Assembly: GCA_940337035.1 (NCBI GenBank) | Contig: CALNHX010005829.1 | Span: 1-64,000, forward strand | Reading direction: 5' to 3' | Source: Agriotes lineatus | Lineage: Eukaryota; Arthropoda; Insecta; Coleoptera; Elateridae | Length of the DNA stretch: 64,000 nucleotides | In this document: piece after piece, positions 10,699 through 21,635 of the stretch | How the letters are laid out: each line of letters starts with the position of its first letter | Numbering within the stretch: the stretch's first letter is position 1 | The notes under the pieces: generated by a model | What the model saw: only the letters and a program-made list of their open reading frames with translations | Databases searched by the model: none | Told to the model about the DNA's origin: nothing | Position numbers and translations under genes: made by a program

Positions 10699-12559
10699 AC
10701 TAGTGGTCAATTTCTTAAATTGATCCTTAAGACGACCGAGAGAGTTGCTAGAAGATTCGCTTAACTTAAGGTGTGGATTGAGATAACCGTCACTACTCAG
10801 GATCCCAACCACGCGATGACTGAGAGCGTCAAACAAAAGAGTGGGAAGAAAGAAGAGTTATAAAAGACCGGTTACGCCGGTGGAAAATACGAAAACTTCA
10901 ATAATAAATGTCAAATCCGGGAAAAGTCATTAATGCGGGATTGTCAAAATCGGGAAACGTCTTACGCCTGCATAAGTTTCCGTCCAACCTGCCAATCGAA
11001 CACAGGGAGTATTTGTAAGGACTACAAACACATAAAAAAAGAAAGAAGAAGACGTCCAAGATCTAACCCCAAAGGTAAATCTGAAGAGGGCACGCTGCGC
11101 GTCACGGGATCAGCGCATTGTGTGAGTCCCACAGCAGGAACACCAACAGGGAAAGAAAGGACAAAAAGGTTGTGACAGAAATTGTCAAAAATGGTCAATG
11201 ATCGGGAGTAATATAAAAGAAAACTAAGTCCACCGAAATCCTCAATTGATGACGATGCCGAAAGCCAAATCGTCTATGAATTCGCATAATGCGGGACCGA
11301 AAATGACTCCAACACCGAACACCAAAAGAAAATTCGGAAAAACAAAGTCTCCAACAAATGTCAAACATAAACTTCACTAAAGAAACATCATGCGAACACC
11401 GGGCCCTGGTGTCACATGAAGCTCAAAAGCTAACAACGAAATCGCTCCTCCCAAAGTCCAAAGGGCAGGAATACGATGCATGGCCTAAGCCATCAAAAGT
11501 CTTCAACGAAAAAGTCTTTCCCAAAATCCAAAGGGCAAAGACACCTAAAGTGACAACCTAAAGTCATCAAAACAAAATTCGGTAGGTGACGACAGATCGT
11601 CCATAAATAAGTTACTTAAACACAACGACAACAGGCGACTAAATCGCAACATACTTCAACATGGTAAACTACTAAGTCAATAAATGAAAAACGTACGACA
11701 GAAAGTGTACAAGACACTACGACAAGCGTTGATGCACGCGATGAAATCAGCAAACGAAGTTGGGCGATACACGATAGAAATGAAAACGAAATAGGAGTCC
11801 ATCAAAAAATACTACGCCAATCCAACTAAGATGGTTTGAGAGATATTACAAATTCGCATAAAGCGGATCTCACAAACACACCAGCACAAAACCACATCCT
11901 AACAACAAACCAATAAAGAATAAGGAAAACGAAATGATTTCCAACTCGTTAACGAACAACAACGCGGCACCACATCAAAGGATGACAACAAAAAAGTCAA
12001 CATCGGTAATCTAAATGCGTCAATGTCGATAAACTCTACTAACTTCAACTTAAATTTGGAATAGCACAATAAAATTTCAAATTAGCTGAAGGCTAAACAC
12101 AATCAACAATAAATGAATCCAAAAAAAGTTCGCTACCTTTCAAAAATTTCAGAGTTTTCACGAAAAAGACTAAAAAACACGGTTTGCTAAATGATCCATA
12201 CTAAAAGAAACAATTAACACCAAAAGAATGGCTTCAAAATGTGCCCTAGCACGAAAAAGAAAATGTTGAAATCTTAAACACGAAAAAACGCAAAAATCCC
12301 GCAAAAAATCCCGGGAAAAACAATGTTTGGTATGTCAAAGGGATAGCAAGGAACTCATTTACTAAAAGAAAACATATAGGATACGCGTCCTGATATGAAA
12401 AAAACACGTTTCCAAATTTCAAAGTCCTAAAAAGTCAAGTTTTCATGAAAAATACTGGAAAAAACTATATGACGTTGATGCCAAACACTAAAATGAAGCT
12501 GTATGACAAGAAAAGAAACACAAAAACAATGCCCTAAAGGCGTTATTGACAAAAACAAA

Positions 12560-12579
12560 GCCACACGTTGGGATAGCCA
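12560..12579 (-). other. Primer binding site candidate (tRNA-Lys-like, imperfect)
   Basis: Seven bases inside the 5' LTR, the minus strand reads TGGC, three other bases, then CCCAACGTGTGGC. This resembles the complement of a lysine tRNA 3' end but has mismatches and two extra bases. Assignment to lysine is tentative. Confidence 0.35.
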
Positions 12580-12586
12580 GTTTAAC

Positions 12587-14775
12587 TGTTACGGTATAAA
12601 TTCATCAGTTTGACAATGATCAAAATTATTGTCCAAAATCGGGTACAAACTACAGGGTTCGCCGGTTTTCCCTAGAAAACACAGTTCTTAATGTGCTGGA
12701 GCAGATTTTGTTGCTCCGATTACGCGCACTAACTCAGTCGGGAAGGCGTGGTTCGAAGACTTAAATGAAAAACCGACGGGGTACTTACCCTAAGCTTGCT
12801 TAAAAGAATTGCCAAAAGGACGCCACTTGCTTTTAAAAAGGGGTTGCTTACGTGAATAAAGCAAGAACTTCACGAAGCTATGAGGAGGTCCTCGCCTCGC
12901 TGTCCAAGCATCCACCGAGTCTTCAGGAAGAACACCAAGAGTGGCCATACACAACGACTTACCTTGAGGCACACCCTTACTAAATAGTAACAAAAAAAAA
13001 CACTAACACTAGCCCAGAGCTTGGGGCTTGCTTATCAAAAAGGCGTACTTTCAGCTTTACAATGCAAATTACACTCGGCCTTTGCCACACTGGATTAAAT
13101 GATGACCCAGAAGGGGTCCAGAACTCAACAAATAATCAAATTGACTTTAATGGATTTATTAATTAGGGAATTAAAGTTTACACAAATCTTTACATTAATA
13201 AAAATCACCCGGAGGCGAATTTAAACTTAATAAAACGAAAAGACACATCCTATATGAACATGAAAGGGATCCCACGCAAAGTTACCCTATGGTCTAAATA
13301 TATGGTTACACAACGGACAAAACGAAATAGCTTACAGGGGTGAGGCCCCTGATTGGTAATAAACAAAGCAAAACATGGGCTTACGTTTAAATAACGTGCG
13401 CAATCTTTACGAACTCTTGAAGAACACACACACAATTATAGTCGCACATTAATTAGGCACAATTGGAGTAATACATAGCTCCTACCTGATAGCTGTAAGT
13501 ACGTCGTTAGTTTCGGCTATAACCTCGTCCTCGGGGAGCTTGGAAGGCGTTGCAGAAGTGCAGAAAGGGCTGGAACCGGACCTGGCAGTGGCTTAACGCC
13601 GACCGGCACTCAAAACGCACTGGGATGAAATGGCACAACGAAATCGGAGTTTTCACAGATGCAACCAGAGCACTACGATGATGACACGCGGTGGGCCTCA
13701 CTTCGATTACGATTTACTCAACGTTGGTAATTTAAAAATGCAGTATGCAAATGGTTTTTCCCCACAAAGGCACGGGAAACCGTTAATCACAAGCTTAGAG
13801 ATGCCGTCTCAAATCGTGTCTGCAAATGATGCAAAATTCTTCCCCTGGGAAGAAAAAAACTGTAGGAGACGAATCGGCTTACTTTTACCAACGCTAACTG
13901 AAATAATTGCCCACCGCGCGTGTTTTTCTTAATACTCCGCAGGAGTCAACAGTCGTTCCAAAGGTTTAAGCGGAACTCACTAACTTAACAAGAAAACACT
14001 CGCGCAAATCAGTGCAGCCCCCGGCTTCCGAAGGCCGGGGAAGTGCAAAACTTTCCACACTGACTTCTGTAAGTGTCGGATACTGATTGAAATTTCAAAT
14101 GGGGCTCTGCCTGAAGAATACGACGGAAAAGAGTTTAGAACTCCGAAATTAATACTTTTAAATGCATCATTCCCTAAGGAGTTATCAATTTTTATTTCCT
14201 TCACACAAAGCTTGGTCATCAAGGAACGTTCTAGAAAGAATTCCTGGCTAACCAGCGAATCCCAAAAGTATTAAGTTACAAGGTCAGCTTTTACGAACTT
14301 CGGGCGTTGAAGTCAATAACAGGAAATTTCCAAGGGTAGCATAATGCGCTATTGCCAAAACAAAAGTAATCCCAAAGCCTAATTTCTTTGTGCGTGGAAC
14401 AAGGAAGGGTTGTTCAGAATTGATTAGCTGCATACGGATTTGAAGAATTTGCAATTACAACGACGCCGAGCAGTCGCGAAACATGACGCAATTGGTATAT
14501 GAAACGGAAACGTTCATCAAGAAAAGAATTACAATATCTATGTTTGTTTTGAATTTAAAAAGAGAACGCTTACGGGACGAATTCTACGGACCGTGAACGC
14601 ATCATTGTTTGGGCCAAATTATATTTAAAATGTAGCTTTAAGATCCAGGGTTGAACTTTAGGCAGGGCCGTCTTCAGAAATTTTACATAGAATAATTTCA
14701 GCTTAAATGCACCAATAACACCCAATCGTGGAATTGATAACAAGGATAGTTTAATGACGTCAAAATCACTTAACA
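12587..14775 (-). repeat. 5' LTR of the LARD-like element
   Basis: 2189 bp, same length as the other LTR and identical wherever I compared them. It should carry the promoter for the element, but I cannot place a TATA box or start site with confidence. Confidence 0.88.
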
Positions 14776-16809
14776 CGCCTTCAGATCATAATAACCTTTT
14801 GATTTGGTTTGTGCTTCCAAAGTCGCCGTTTTCGCGATTTCCTGCATTTGCCTTAGCCTATCGAGTAACTTTAATATGTACACTACTACCGGTTCGTTGG
14901 TTTCCTTTCCAACCCACAACTCCTTGATCATGTTTAATGGAGATCTAATCTGAAGTCCATAAACCAATTCTGCGGGACTAAATCCGTGTGCCGCGTGCGG
15001 TGCACATCTTAAAGCGAAAAGCGCTTGATCGATATATTCATCCCACTCATTTCCGTTTTCGTAACACAATGCTTTTAGGATTCGCTTGTATACGCCGTGG
15101 AATCGTTCTACTGCGTTTGATTGCGGATGATATGCTGAACTGTGTATGATTTTTATACCACATCGGTCAAGAAATTCGGTCGTTAGATTGCTGGTAAATA
15201 CAGTGCCCAAATCCATCTGGATTTCGGATGGAAATCCTACTCGCGAAAATATATTTAATAACCCTTTTACCACCGCTTCAGAATCTGCTACTTTTAATGA
15301 GATCGCGTCAGGAAATTTTGTGGCACTACAAATTAGCGTTAGTAGATATCTGTTTCCCTTCTTGGTTTTCGCTAAAGGTCCTACAATATCCACGTTTACT
15401 CGCTTATACGGTTCGGTGATTACTGGCACTCTACACATTGGAGCTTTTTTCCTATCAGTGGGCTTCCCTACGCGCATGCAAACGTCACAGCACTTGATCT
15501 TGTTTTTCACGTCTCGTCCCATCTGATTCCACCAATAATTCTGCTTGATCTTGTCAATGGTTTTGTTACAACCCAAGTGTCCCATCCACATGTTATCATG
15601 TGCGATATCTAGCAACTTGCTTTGTAATTTTTCTGGCACCATCACTTGCTCAAAGCTCCGACCCAATTTGTCCGTAATTCTCCTGTGCAGTATTCCATAA
15701 GCAATGTAGAATTTTGCTCCATTGTTTTCCTTCTTTGATTCTGCCATCTCAAAATACTCCTTTAATTTTGGATCTTCTAATTGCAGCATTCTTAAGGTTG
15801 TCGGTGTAAGTTGTGTTATGTCCGAGTAATCGACATCCGATTTAGGTATTGAAAATTGTTCGTCCTTTTCCAGGTTCGGTGATTTATACCCAATCTCCTT
15901 TTCCGCTTCTTCTCCCTGTTCGTCGGAATCTTTTCCGTCTTCTGAACTCTTTACTTCGGCATTCGTTTCTTTATTTTCATCGTGAACCTTTTCCTTTTCC
16001 ATTATAGCCTTCGCCTGCGCTCTCGTTAATGCGAGCACTTGTTGAATTACCACATCCTTTTCCTTCGGCAGCATCTCCCACGTTCTATTCGATAGCAGAT
16101 ACGTATAATCTCGAGGCAAATGATTCGCTACAGCTGCTTCGGTTTCCACCTGAATTTCTGGCAAATTTAATTTTACCTTCGCAACTGGTAACGCCACACA
16201 TTCTTCATTCAGGAGTCCTTGCACATATACATATTTCCCTGTATAATCGGCTCCTTTGATTAAATTTGTGTGCACGATATCATAGCTGGCTCCGCTATCT
16301 CGTAGTAATTTTGCTTCCACTCCATTTACTTTCGCTATTATGGTATAAGGTTCTAGCAGACCTTCCTCGTTCTTGCTCTGGCCTATCGTTGCTAAAACGA
16401 CTTGTGTTTTCGGACATTCCGGTGAACCTTTATAGTGACCTACTGCACCACATCCAAAGCACTTCCCCGGCCTTTGTCTGTCGAAACTGCGTTTGTCCAA
16501 GTTTTCCTTGACAACACTTTCCGTTTGCAACTGACTTTTCCCTAAGTCATTTTTCAAGTTCGACGTCGTTGGCTTAGTTTCGAACTTATTTTTCGATGTC
16601 TTGAAGTTTCCATTATATTGCCGTTCTGTACCTGGTCCTCTTTTGGTGACGTATGTGTCTGCATGCTCTGCAGCTTCCTCCATCGTCTTGGACTTGTTTC
16701 GGTCCTCCACCCAGAATTTCATCTCTCCTGGCAACGAACTATAAAATTTCTCCAAGCACATCAGTTGAGTTAGCTTGTCGAAGTTTCCTTCCGCTTCTTC
16801 GCTCTTGAT
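14776..16809 (-). CDS. Gag C-terminus, protease and integrase of Gmr1-type polyprotein
   Basis: Open frame directly after the TAG at 16810-16812 and in the same frame as the upstream gag part. In order: end of gag; a CX2CX4HX5C zinc knuckle (CFGCGAVGHYKGSPEC, about 16416-16465); an aspartic protease with LLRDSGAS (about 16280-16303); an acidic, Glu/Lys-rich linker; the integrase HHCC finger (HLGCNK to CCDVC, about 15480-15585); and the integrase core with VDIVGPL, MDLGT and NAVERFHG as the D, D and E motifs (about 15390, 15205 and 15105). The frame runs into the nested LTR and stops at 14770-14772. Excising the nested element and one CGCC copy keeps the frame into the RT segment. Integrase therefore lies before RT. 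Confidence 0.9.
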
Positions 16810-17520
16810 CTATTCCTGGAAATTGGTTTTTAGTTGGTATGCAAATTCCGCATAACTCTGGTCAGTTTTCCGTTTCCCGTACCGAAATTTCGTTCTAAAA
16901 ACTTCTGCTGTTAGCTGATATTTTTTGAGCAGACTAGCCCTGACTTTGTCGTAATCTTTGCTGTCCTCTTCTGTTAATCGAGCCACGACCTCATTCGCTG
17001 TTGGTGACAACACACTCGTCAATCGAATTGGCCACGATTCCTTGGAGAAGTTCAATTGCACACAAACCCGCTCGAAATTTGTTAAATACAATCCCATGTC
17101 ACCGTCATCCTTGAAAGGTTGCAATTGTTTTGTCATATTCAAGGACATATTCCTAATTGCATTGACATCATGTACATTTTCATTTGTCGTTTGAGCTTGG
17201 GCCTGAGCAATTTTCACTTGAGCATCTAATCTAGCTACCTCCAATCTTTTTTCTCGCTCCCTTTCAGCTAATTCTAACCTTTCTCTCCTTTCAGCTAATT
17301 CTAACCTTTCTCTTCGTTCCCTTTCAGCTAATTCTTCCCACTTGTCCTTCCGAGGGTTTTCCTCCCAGGCACCTAATTCTACTTTAATGTCCTCTACCGA
17401 ATGTTGAGCCTTAATCAATTCTTCTATGATCTCTGCCTTTTTCTTTTTCTCCGGTAATTCCAACAGATTAGCAACGTATTTTAATTCGCTCACCGAAAAA
17501 ATACTGTATTCGGAAACCAT
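16810..17520 (-). CDS. Gag N-terminal part of Gmr1-type element, ended by in-frame TAG
   Basis: The likely start is the ATG at 17518-17520 (MVSEYSIFS). Residues about 60-115 form a long charged coiled coil with repeats of ERLELAERRE. Next is a retrotransposon-gag-like helical region (LTSVLSPTANEVVARL, YGKRKTDQSYAEFAYQL). The frame stops at TAG (16810-16812) and continues immediately in the same frame. This may be a single nonsense mutation or, less likely, a read-through signal between gag and pol. The protein would form the element's particle. Confidence 0.82.
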   Translation of the reverse strand: MVSEYSIFSVSELKYVANLLELPEKKKKAEIIEELIKAQHSVEDIKVELGAWEENPRKDKWEELAERERRERLELAERRERLELAEREREKRLEVARLDAQVKIAQAQAQTTNENVHDVNAIRNMSLNMTKQLQPFKDDGDMGLYLTNFERVCVQLNFSKESWPIRLTSVLSPTANEVVARLTEEDSKDYDKVRASLLKKYQLTAEVFRTKFRYGKRKTDQSYAEFAYQLKTNFQE

Positions 17521-18413
17521 TGTTTCTTTTAAATGAAACACTTGATAAAATTTTAATTCTGTAAACCAGGAATTTTGCGTAACCCGTAAATTACCTATCG
17601 CTGCTGTAAAAACTTAACTAGTTCACAACCCGTCGAAAATTTACTATTACTGACAACTACGAGCAATACCTGATCCTATTATTTCAAAAAAATATATACA
17701 CAACCTTACTAAATCGCATAATAAGACCATATAATTCCGAAACAAACAACAAGTATTACTTACCCACAACTGGAATTTTCTGCTTTCCCCGCTGTGCTGT
17801 CGTCTTATTCCCACAGATCTGGACGCGCCGCCTCCCTGTTCTGAAGCCGCTTCCCTGTCTTGTTTCCTGGAGTTTCCGCCGTCACTCACTTCGACACATT
17901 TACTGGCTTTTCCTGCACTACACTGGTTTTTCTTCGTTGTCAGTTTTACCTGACGTTGTTCCCAGAATGCTGCCTCGCCGCCCTTTCGAATGACTGCCCT
18001 CCTGTTGTCTGGCCACCTCCACGGATTCCTTGCGCCGTTCCCGGATTGACTGCTCCCGTTGGACCACGGAATTTCCTGCATTCACTCCTCGACGTTCCTG
18101 GATTTTATCTACGCCGCCCCTTCGGATGACTGCCCTCCTGTTGTCTGGCCGCCTCCACGGATTCCTTGCCGTCACCTCCTCGACGCTCGCTGGTTTTCCA
18201 ACGTTGCCACTTTTACGTGACGCCGTCCCCAGCCTCTACGCCGTTCCCGGAATGACCGCTTCCATTGTACCGCCTCAGTTTATTTGATGCTTTTTCCCGT
18301 CCTGTTCACGTGCTTCCCCTTGTATATTTCAACGCTTGCACCGACTTCGAAACAAAAGAAATCTTCTGTCGTGCGATTTAAATAAGTTATAAATTACACC
18401 GCTTGATCACCAC
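17521..18413 (-). other. 5' leader of the Gmr1-type element with internal duplication
   Basis: Untranslated sequence between the 5' LTR and gag. Next to the LTR the minus strand reads GTGGTGATCAAGCGG; TGGTGATC is a possible tRNA primer site, tRNA unassigned. An imperfect direct duplication of about 58 bp lies at 17976-18034 and 18112-18170 (offset 136 bp; shared phrase CTGCCCTCCTGTTGTCTGG). The region is C/T-rich on the plus strand, unlike its surroundings. Confidence 0.6.
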
Positions 18414-19141
18414 TATTGCGAGACGCCTAAAGTCGGGGTAACTGGCAATCCTTTTAGTTGAAACACACTCGGACACGAAGACCAAAGCTACTGAGATTAA
18501 TAAGAACACTTAAGTAGATACAAATACTTGCATTTATTTTTCTGCCGTTTACAGAAACCTTAAGTTTACGTATTTACATCTTCTTATTAACTAACTTAAT
18601 TCTAAGTCCATTCTGACCAAGAAAGCTCGGTGGGCGTTTACAAAGTTCCCAATAACCTATCAGAGCTGGTCTAAATTTTGGACATTTGGCATTACGCGGA
18701 CGTGACCGTTCATAATAGTTCTATGAATTTTTACAAGCTTGAGGATTTCCCATGGTGAAATGTGGCCTGTTCGGACCCTTAGTAAATTACCGCCATAAAG
18801 ATCTAAAATTCTACTAAAGCATTTGGTCCCAGCTGCAAATAGTTTTTATGATCGAGTTGCAACCGTTGCTTCTTCTAATCACGTACCGGTCATATACATC
18901 ACTCAATATTTCGGTTTATGAAGTAAACGCTGCATAAACTTACGCTAATCTTATTCGTGAGATTGGAATATCTCCAGCTTCCCAAGCGAAAGGCACGTTT
19001 CTAAACATCCGCTTGTTGTAATTTAAATATGACATTTTCCTACGAATTTTACCTTAAAATATTATACAGATGGCTTACAGCTAACTAAAGTACAGTATAT
19101 TCCTACATAGTTCATTAAATTAAAGAACGCAAATCGTAACA
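18414..19141 (-). repeat. 5' LTR of the Gmr1-type element
   Basis: 728 bp and nearly identical to the left LTR; the 2-bp length difference is an AT insertion near 19027. Confidence 0.88.
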
Positions 19142-19595
19142 ATATATACAGGGTAAGCAACTTAAAAAATAAAATTTTGTTTATTTTTGGGTTAATTTTA
19201 AAATAGAAGGAAATAATAACTTTTACATAGGTCAGGCTTTACATTTGCCGAAAATAAGACTCAACCGATAGAGGATAATGTCACAAAAGAGTAAAAACAT
19301 TTCAACAATAACACCGTTATGTTGAAGAGAGCCGCGCGCCGGACTTATTTGAAAGAGGCTCGGTAGCGTAGTTGGCGTTATCGGTGCAGATACGATCTCT
19401 ATGTAGGGGTGCGGTTACGATCGCTCTGCAGATGCGGAGGAGTTCAAACTCCAGCGGAATATACTTTTTTGTATTTGAAAATGTATTTAATTTCTTAGAA
19501 ACATGAAGATAGTTTTACTCCTAACTTAATTTAAGTTTTAAATTTATTTAGTGTCACAATGTCGACGAGGGAAGTTTTGGCCTTTTACAGATTTT
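19142..19595 (+). repeat. Composite tandem repeat, unit 4, right half
   Basis: Resumes the unit broken at 5847, starting with the ATAT target copy and ATACAGGGT. It contains the best pol III promoter pair of the family: an A-box-like TAGCGTAGTTGG (19374-19385) and a B-box-like GAGTTCAAACTCC (about 19440-19452). It ends in TTTAGTGTCACAATGTCGAC. Confidence 0.65.
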
Positions 19596-19615
19596 TTCAT
19601 ATGTATTTCATAATA

Positions 19616-19870
19616 CTACAATAGCATTGAAGATGGCTCTGAGATACGAGCTTCTGGTTCTGGGCCAAAAACTCTAGGTTCAAACCCCAGTAATTCCAAT
19701 GTCTTTCACTGCTCTACTCCAATCCGGCTTTGGCAACTGGGGGGGTCGTAGTGCCTAAAAGCTCTTCAAAGCCGATGCCTCATGCCCCTGCAGTGAGGAT
19801 ATGTGGGTATGTTAACAACATAGCTGATAACAAGCAAAACTGCAATAAAAGCATAAGCCAACGTTTCGGG
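19616..19870 (+). repeat. Possible second tRNA-derived SINE
   Basis: Contains GGCTCTGAGATACGAGC and, about 35 bp further, AGGTTCAAACCCCAG, an A/B-box-like pair, then a less AT-rich body. It looks different from the composite repeat. Not tested against known SINEs. Confidence 0.35.
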
Positions 19871-20339
19871 AAAAAAGTTATTCTAAGTCTCTAATTTCAT
19901 TGTTGTGTTGGTGACGAGAATAGGTTTTTCCTAGAAATATTCGCTTGATAATGTTTTTATTTTCTAGAGTAGCGAAATATTTACGAAAATGTAATACAGT
20001 AATACATTTTCTTCATTTTGTAAATGTAATTGATCCATATATTGAGGTCGACCAGTGCTTAGATTCTTTATTTTTTTTTCTTTGTTTAAATATGGGTGAA
20101 GTTAATGCCTACATTTGTGTTCTATGATTATAATTCCTTGAATCATTAATTAAGGCACAGCAGGCTATGTTAAACGTATGAATAATGTACTGCTTTACAT
20201 GATTATTATAAAATTTGTCGTCAAGAAATATTCGATCTAATAAAAAAAAATATTATATTTCCCGAGAAACCTTTTTACACATCACTTACTGACATGCGTT
20301 GTGTTCTGATAACAATTACTTGTGATTTTATTTGCGCAG

Positions 20340-20492
20340 TATGGAACTGGATGACAAACTTTTATTATCGCAAGGTTGAACTATTAAAACGAATGTACCA
20401 AATTTAAAAATTAGTTTTGTTACTTCAAGTGATCCAAATTTAAAACTTTTGTGTTCCAACTTTATAAAAGCTGGTGAATTCTGTACCATAGG
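20340..20492 (+). pseudogene. Possible coding exon with in-frame TGA
   Basis: A good acceptor (TTATTTGCGCAG, ending 20339) is followed by an ATG at 20341 and an open frame of 50 codons broken by a single TGA at 20377-20379. The exon would end at 20492 before GTAAGA. The frame has coding character (ISFVTSSDPNLKLLCSNF) and I do not recognise the protein. It could be a decayed exon, an exon whose real start lies after the TGA, or chance. No neighbouring exons could be placed. Confidence 0.35.
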
Positions 20493-21635
20493 GTAAGACT
20501 GTTAAAACTATTAGTTACAATATACAATTCTAATCTCAATTAGAGTGGCTGTCATAAAACACTTATCTTATTGCCAAACTTTGAAACCATTATCTAGGAT
20601 ATGTAGTTGTTTATCTCTTTCAGTTGCAAATCAGTGTTTCTTTTATACTCATAAAATAAGGTTAAAAATATGAAGTAAATTAAGTAAACAAGGAACATTC
20701 TGTAAATTATCCTGATCATAGATATATATTTTCTTATTTAATAAAGTACTTCTTGGATTGGATTTAGTTTTTTGTAGTATACTGAACAAAGAAAGATATT
20801 ATGTTATCAATGTTACTTTAAAAGGATAACATTCATTAAGCTCCTTACAAAGCTAAAAATTACCGTCCCAGTAATATAACTTATTTACAATATAATGTGC
20901 CAGTATACAAAAGTTAGCATGCATATAAACTGTATAAGCTAAGCAAACATTAATAACATTGGAATATTCCTGCACATTTTTATTTTGTTGTGTCACCTCT
21001 CATATTTGTCAATTAGATTATCTAAGAACAATACTAACCTTATTGTAAGCAATTAAACGTTCAAACTCCAAATAGTTTTCTAATTATTATCTGTCAATAA
21101 ACTTTTCCAAAACATAAAAGTTGGACTTTAGTGCATGTTTTGCTCAATTATGTAATTAAGGATTTTTACAGTTGCAAAAATGACAAAGAACGATAGATTT
21201 ATCACTTAAACAATATCGAAATTATTACATTCCATTTAAAATGAGTTTAAAAGCTATTAAATAAATAATATAAATATTTGTTATTGAATACATACCTACA
21301 TTTTATACTGTGTTTCATCTGAATTCTGATAGTACGAAAAATGATTCAAATATATTCGATGATATTTTTGCCTCTACATTCATAAATATTAAATTACTTC
21401 TCTAGCTATTATCATTAACTAAATAGAGCAAGTACTATGCGGCTTAGAAAAGCAAATATTTAAGCCGAATTACTTATTTTTGAACGTATGATATACAATT
21501 TAAATGAATACCCACAAATGAGACCAATTTTCAATAGCTTGTTAATATGCTACATAAAAAATTCGACAACATTAAATAATTTTGTTAAAATTTCTCACCC
21601 CATTGTTCTATTTAAAAAAAAACCAAAATTATGGC
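20493..21635. other. AT-rich intergenic or intronic DNA
   Basis: No coding exon or repeat I can support. If 20340-20492 is an exon, this is the following intron. Confidence 0.4.

Larger units (their letters stand above)
10691..12586 (-). other. Non-coding interior of the LARD-like element
   Basis: A-rich on the plus strand. The longest ORFs are about 60-80 codons and show no gag or pol motif. Short phrases recur, such as CCAAAGGGCA (about 11458 and 11529) and CGCATAATGCGGGA-like words, so the interior may be built from diverged short repeats. It could hold packaging signals. Confidence 0.65.
8502..14775 (-). mobile_element. Non-autonomous LTR element with 2.2-kb LTRs (LARD-like)
   Basis: Two direct repeats of exactly 2189 bp (8502-10690, 12587-14775) flank 1896 bp without a credible ORF. 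The repeats have TG...CA ends and the 4-bp target duplication CGCC is present on both sides (8498-8501, 14776-14779). On the minus strand a TGG-starting primer-site candidate follows the right LTR, and the purine run AAGAGGGG directly precedes the left LTR, so the element reads right to left. Long LTRs with a non-coding interior match large retrotransposon derivatives, which borrow proteins from autonomous relatives. All short ORFs in one LTR recur at +4085 in the other with identical translation, so the LTRs look identical and the insertion very recent. Confidence 0.88.
5848..19141 (-). mobile_element. Gmr1-type Ty3/Gypsy retrotransposon (gag-PR-INT-RT-RH)
   Basis: LTRs at 5848-6573 and 18414-19141 flank minus-strand coding regions, with a 4-bp target duplication ATAT (5844-5847, 19142-19145). 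Reading the minus strand, the order is gag, zinc knuckle, aspartic protease, integrase, GPY/F-like module, reverse transcriptase, RNase H. Integrase before RT is the order of the Gmr1 group; most Ty3/Gypsy elements have integrase last. The LTRs differ by about two substitutions and one 2-bp indel, so the insertion is young. Without the nested element (8502-14775) and one target copy it would be about 7 kb. An in-frame TAG in gag and the nested insertion make this copy inactive on its own. Confidence 0.88.

Noticed and set aside
15146..15526. 126-codon plus-strand ORF
   Set aside because: Antisense shadow of the integrase core.
17647..18287. Overlapping ORFs on both strands in the Gmr1 leader
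   Set aside because: The C/T-rich sequence and the internal duplication leave several frames open; no domain is visible and they lie in the untranslated leader.
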